From Scylla paramamosain (Eukaryota; Arthropoda; Malacostraca; Decapoda; Portunidae), in contig NC_087190.1 in assembly GCF_035594125.1 (NCBI RefSeq), positions 6,482,501 through 6,546,500 on the forward strand: DNA of 64,000 bases, in the 5' to 3' direction. A model generated the notes under the pieces. It had not been told where the DNA came from and searched no databases. It saw only the letters and a list, made by a program, of their open reading frames with translations. The first letter of the stretch is position 1; every line of letters starts with the position of its first letter. Position numbers and translations under genes: made by a program. Positions 59,577 through 64,000 of the stretch are shown here, in pieces.

Positions 59577-61071
59577 TTATTTGTGGGTTTTAGCTTTTTC
59601 ATACTTGACGAATTTAAAAAAAAAAACTCATAATACACGTTTCTCGTAACGTCCTTTCATTTTCCAAACATAGGGTTCTTTGCATGTATTTAAGCTTTTT
59701 TATAGGTAACATGATCAAAAACACTCAAAATACATGTTTTTGGTAATGTTATTCTGTTTCTCCATAAAGGGTGTTCTGCATGTGTTTTAGCGTTTTGATA
59801 TGTAAGGAGCTCAGAAACACTTAAAGGCAAGTTCTTGGTAAAAGTTGGTTTTATTCCCATGTCATGTGATTACCCTGCTTTTTAGTGCTTTATTGCCTAT
59901 CACGCTCAAAAACACTCAAAAGACACTTTTCTGGTAATGTCATTTTTTCCCACATAAAGCTAGTTTCGCATGCAATTTGGGGTTTTGTTAACTAATAATG
60001 TGAAAAAGCACTGAAAATACACGCATTTGGTAAGGTTGTTCTGTATTCTTAATTAAGAGCGTTATTCCTGAGTTTCAGCATTTTGGTAGCTAAGAAAATT
60101 CTTTATATACTCGAGTTTTTGCGTTTTTTGCCTTGTGGTTCTTGTGAAACTATAAAACACTCATTATACACGTTTCTCGTAATGTCCATCCATTTTCGCT
60201 TTTTTTGTAGGTAAGAAGCTCAAAAACATTCTTAATATACCTTTTGGTAATATTATTCTATTTCTTCATATTCGTTGGTTTGCATCCGTTTTAGCGTTTT
60301 TCTACGTAAAACACTGAAAAGAAACATTTTCAGTAATTTTGTGAGGGATTTCCATTTTGAGTGACTTCCATATTATTTATCGTTTTGGTGCCTAACATGC
60401 TGAAAACACTCAAAAGACAGGATTCTGGTAAAGTCGTTTAATTTCCCAATATAGGTGGCATTGTATGCACTTTAGGGTTTGGTACATAACAGTCCGAATA
60501 ATAGCTAAAATTAACTTTTTTTCATAATATTCTTTTTTCACATAATTTTCCTGAATTTTGCCACAATTTTGGGATGTCGGTACCTATGAAGATGAATAAC
60601 AAAAAAAAAAAATCCAATATTTTTATTTATATTTTTTTCTCTCTAAAGAGTGTTATTTTGGGGTTTTAGGTTTTTGGTACTTAAAAAAAAATTAAAAACA
60701 CTCATAATACACGTTTCTGGAAATGTTCTTTCGTTTCCCAAATATAAGGTTCTTTGCATGTATTTAATTAGCGTTTTTATAGGTAACATAATCAAAAACA
60801 CTCAAAATACATGTTTTTAGTAATGTTATTCTGTTTCTCCATAATGGGTGTTTTGCATGCGTTTTAGCGTTTTGGTATATAAGGAGCTCAAAAACACTTA
60901 AAGGCAAGTTCTTGGCAAAAGTTGGTTTTATTCCCATGTAATGTGATTGCTCTCCTTTTTAGTGCTTTATTGCCTAACACGCTCAAAAATATTCAAGACA
61001 TTCTTCTGGTAATGTCACTTTTTTTTTTCCCACATAAAGCTAGTTTCGCATGCAATTTGGGGTTTTGGTAA

Positions 61072-61639
<568 letters not shown>

Positions 61640-64000
61640 TTTATAATGATGTTTTGTTTTCGCGTGCTTTCCGTGTTTTTTAGTTTTTTGGTGCATAATA
61701 TGTTCAAAACACCCAGATGACACGTTCCTTGTTATATCGTTTCATTACCGTTAAATACAGTGCTTTGCATGCATTTTTTGCGTTTTAGTACCTAACAATG
61801 TTAAAAAAAAATCCAAAACACACGTTTTTGGCAATGCTGTTCTATTTTTTTCATGAAGGGCGTTTTGCATGCGTTTTAACGTTTTAATATATAATATGCT
61901 GAAAAAAAAACAAAGAAAAGATACTTTTTTTAGTATTGTGTTTTTTCTCCTATAAAGAGAATTTTTGTATACACCGGTGATTTGGTACCAAAAGAGGTTT
62001 AAAAAAAATGAAAAAAAAACTGAAAAGACACGTTTTTGGTAACGTTGTTTTCTTTTACCATTAAATGTGTCATGCATGGAATTTGGCCTTTAAGTACATT
62101 CAATATACACGTTTTTTTCTTTTATGTTGTTTTGCTTATCCATATAGAATACCATAAACTTGTCTTAGCCTTTTCTCACCTAAAAATCCGAAAAAAAAAT
62201 TCTTAATACACGTTTCTGTTAATATCGTTTCGTTTCCCCATATCGGTTCCTTTGCTTGCATTTTTGGCATTTTGCTAACTAACAAGCTAAAAAAAATATA
62301 AAAAAAACACATTTTTGCTGTTTTTTTCCCAATAAAAGGTGTTTTGGACACGATTTAGCGTTTTGGTACGTAAGAAGAAAAACACTCAAACGACACGTTT
62401 TTTACAATGTTGTTTGTTTTCCCCAAATAGGGTGATTTGCATCCACTTTAGCGTTTTGGTAAAAATAAGCTAGAAAATACTCAGGTTTCCTGTAATGTCA
62501 TTTCGTTACCCCAAATAGAGTGCTTTACGTGCATTTTGGCGTTTTAGTACCTAAAAAGCTGGATAACACTCAAAATACACATTTTTGGTAATATTCTATT
62601 TCTCCATAAATAAAAAAAAGCGCTTTGCATGCGTTATAGCGATTTGGTACGCAAAAAGTCGTAAAACACTCTTTTCTTTTTCCATAAAGGATGTTTTGCA
62701 TGCACTTTGGCGCTTTTGTACCTAACAAGCTCAAAAAACTTTTAATACACGTTTTTGGTTAATGTTGTTCATTTTTTTCTTCATGTAGAGTTTCTTCATG
62801 TATGTATTTTGGCGTTTTCGTACCTAACATGAGGAAAAACACTCATAGTACACGTACATTACATAGTACATTACAACATAGGTAATGTTGTTCTGCTTCT
62901 TTATATATAGTTCTTTGAATGCATTTTCGAGTTTTAGTATGTAATATGTGGAAAAACCCTCATAATACAAGTTTTTCATAATGTTTCTCCGTTTCTCCAT
63001 ATAGAGTGTTATTCATGTATTTTAGCATTTTATTGCATAAGAAGTTGAAAAGACATAACATTTCTGTTAAAATCGTTTCTTTTCCCAATATCTGGTAATT
63101 TGCATGCATTTTGGTGTTTTGGTACCTAACAAGCTCAAAAACACTCAAAAGAAATATTTTTTTGCTGATGTTTTTGTTTCTCCATAAACGGTGTTTTGGA
63201 TGCGTTTTAGCAGTTTGGTGCGTAAGAAGCACTCAAATGACACGTTTTTAATCAAGCATTTTTATTTTTCCATATAGAGTGTTTTCCACGATTTTTTTTT
63301 TTTTTTTTTAGCATTTGATGCCTTATAATAATAAAAAGCACGTTTCTGGTAATGTTATTTCCTTACCCCAAATAAGGTGATTTGCATGCATTTTCGGGTT
63401 TTGCTTCTTAACTTTGTGGAAAAAATAAAAAAAACTCATGATTTTGTTAATGTTGTTCTGTTTTTCCATAAGTGGTGTTTTCCACGCGTTGTAACTTTTT
63501 GGTACATAAGAAGCAGAAAACACACAAAAGAAGTTTTTTTTATAATGTTGTTTGATTGTCCCAAATACGGTTCTTTGCATGCACTTTAGTGTTTTGTTAA
63601 GTAACAAGCACAAAAATAATAATATCTTTTCATTTCCCAATATCATTTAATTTGCATGTATTTTGGCGTTTTAGTACCTAACAAGTTCAAAAACACTCAA
63701 AATACCAGTTTTTGGTAATGATGTTCTGTTTTCCCATTGAGTTTTTGAGCGTTTTAGCGATTTGGTACGTAATAAGCTTAAAACACTCAAAAGACACGTT
63801 TTTGATAATGTTGGTTTCTTTTCTTTTCCGGTAATATAAGTTTTCTATTTTTTTTACCCTTTTGGTGTCTAATATGCAAAAAAAAAAAAGAAAAAAGAAA
63901 AACTCAAATGGGGCGTTTAAGGTAATGTCGTTTCATTACACAAAGTAGGGTGTTTTGCATGTATTTTGTCGTTTTGGTACCTAATAAGCTGAAAAACACT
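61640..64000 (-). repeat. Diverged satellite monomers, minus orientation
   Basis: About 24 monomers in minus orientation running off the window end. Landmarks are reversed (TTTGCATGCATTTTGGCG at 63100, TTTTAGCGATTTGGTACG near 63752). They resemble the diverged monomers elsewhere but I found no long specific match to another part of the window. Long A and T runs occur near 63290-63310 and 63878. No gene seen. Confidence 0.83.

Overview
The window is eukaryotic, strongly A+T-rich satellite DNA, and I see no intact gene in it. From end to end it consists of diverged copies of one monomer of about 96 bp, in both orientations. The only clearly different sequence is a decayed non-LTR retrotransposon (LINE) fragment at 50641-52466. 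Its reverse transcriptase resembles the CR1-like elements that are common in arthropods, and from memory especially in decapod crustaceans. I therefore suggest an arthropod, plausibly a decapod, but that rests on one element and no database search. The many short open frames in both strands are by-products of the tandem repeat.

The satellite is organised at several nested levels. (1) A monomer of about 96 bp, typically with GGTACCAAAACGC near its start, ATGCATGCAAA about 20 bp in, ATTACCA(A/G)AAACGTG past the middle, and GAGTGTTTTTGAGC at the end. (2) Five monomer types in fixed order, here called a-b-c-d-e (about 0.48 kb), clearest in the diverged flanks. (3) A higher-order repeat (HOR) unit of about 1.1 kb made of two diverged a-e pentamers plus two extra half-monomers and one hypervariable A-tract/T-tract; type unit 53487-54583. 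(4) Blocks of several HOR units that were duplicated together, at offsets of about 7.7, 12.7 and 15.5 kb, some carrying an identical 0.46-0.49 kb internal inversion. (5) A roughly 9.7-kb imperfect palindrome at 2512-12240. (6) A module of at least 6.16 kb present twice in direct orientation 54.97 kb apart (1-6160 and 54972-61134).

Layout: 1-1028 diverged monomers (-); 1029-4585 diverged monomers (+); 4586-6690 two HOR units (-); 6691-10053 HOR (+); 10054-12240 diverged monomers (-, inverted copy of 2512-4585); 12241-47745 the main HOR array (+), interrupted by four short inversions at 13666, 22926, 29225 and 35632; 47746-50640 diverged monomers; 50641-52466 LINE; 52467-54712 HOR (+); 54713-61143 second copy of the left module with its - / + / - orientation pattern; 61072-61252 a 72-bp-arm hairpin; 61253-61639 a (TA)n tract; 61640-64000 diverged monomers (-).

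No genes work together here. The window is a record of satellite evolution: unequal exchange in the five-monomer register (one 5-monomer unit, two 15-monomer units), block amplification, and strand switches that often sit at short perfect hairpins. Coordinates of repeat boundaries were read by eye and are good to about 5-20 bp unless a palindrome fixes them. Long near-identical repeats, palindromes and (TA)n are also where assemblies fail, so the largest-scale structures need long-read confirmation.
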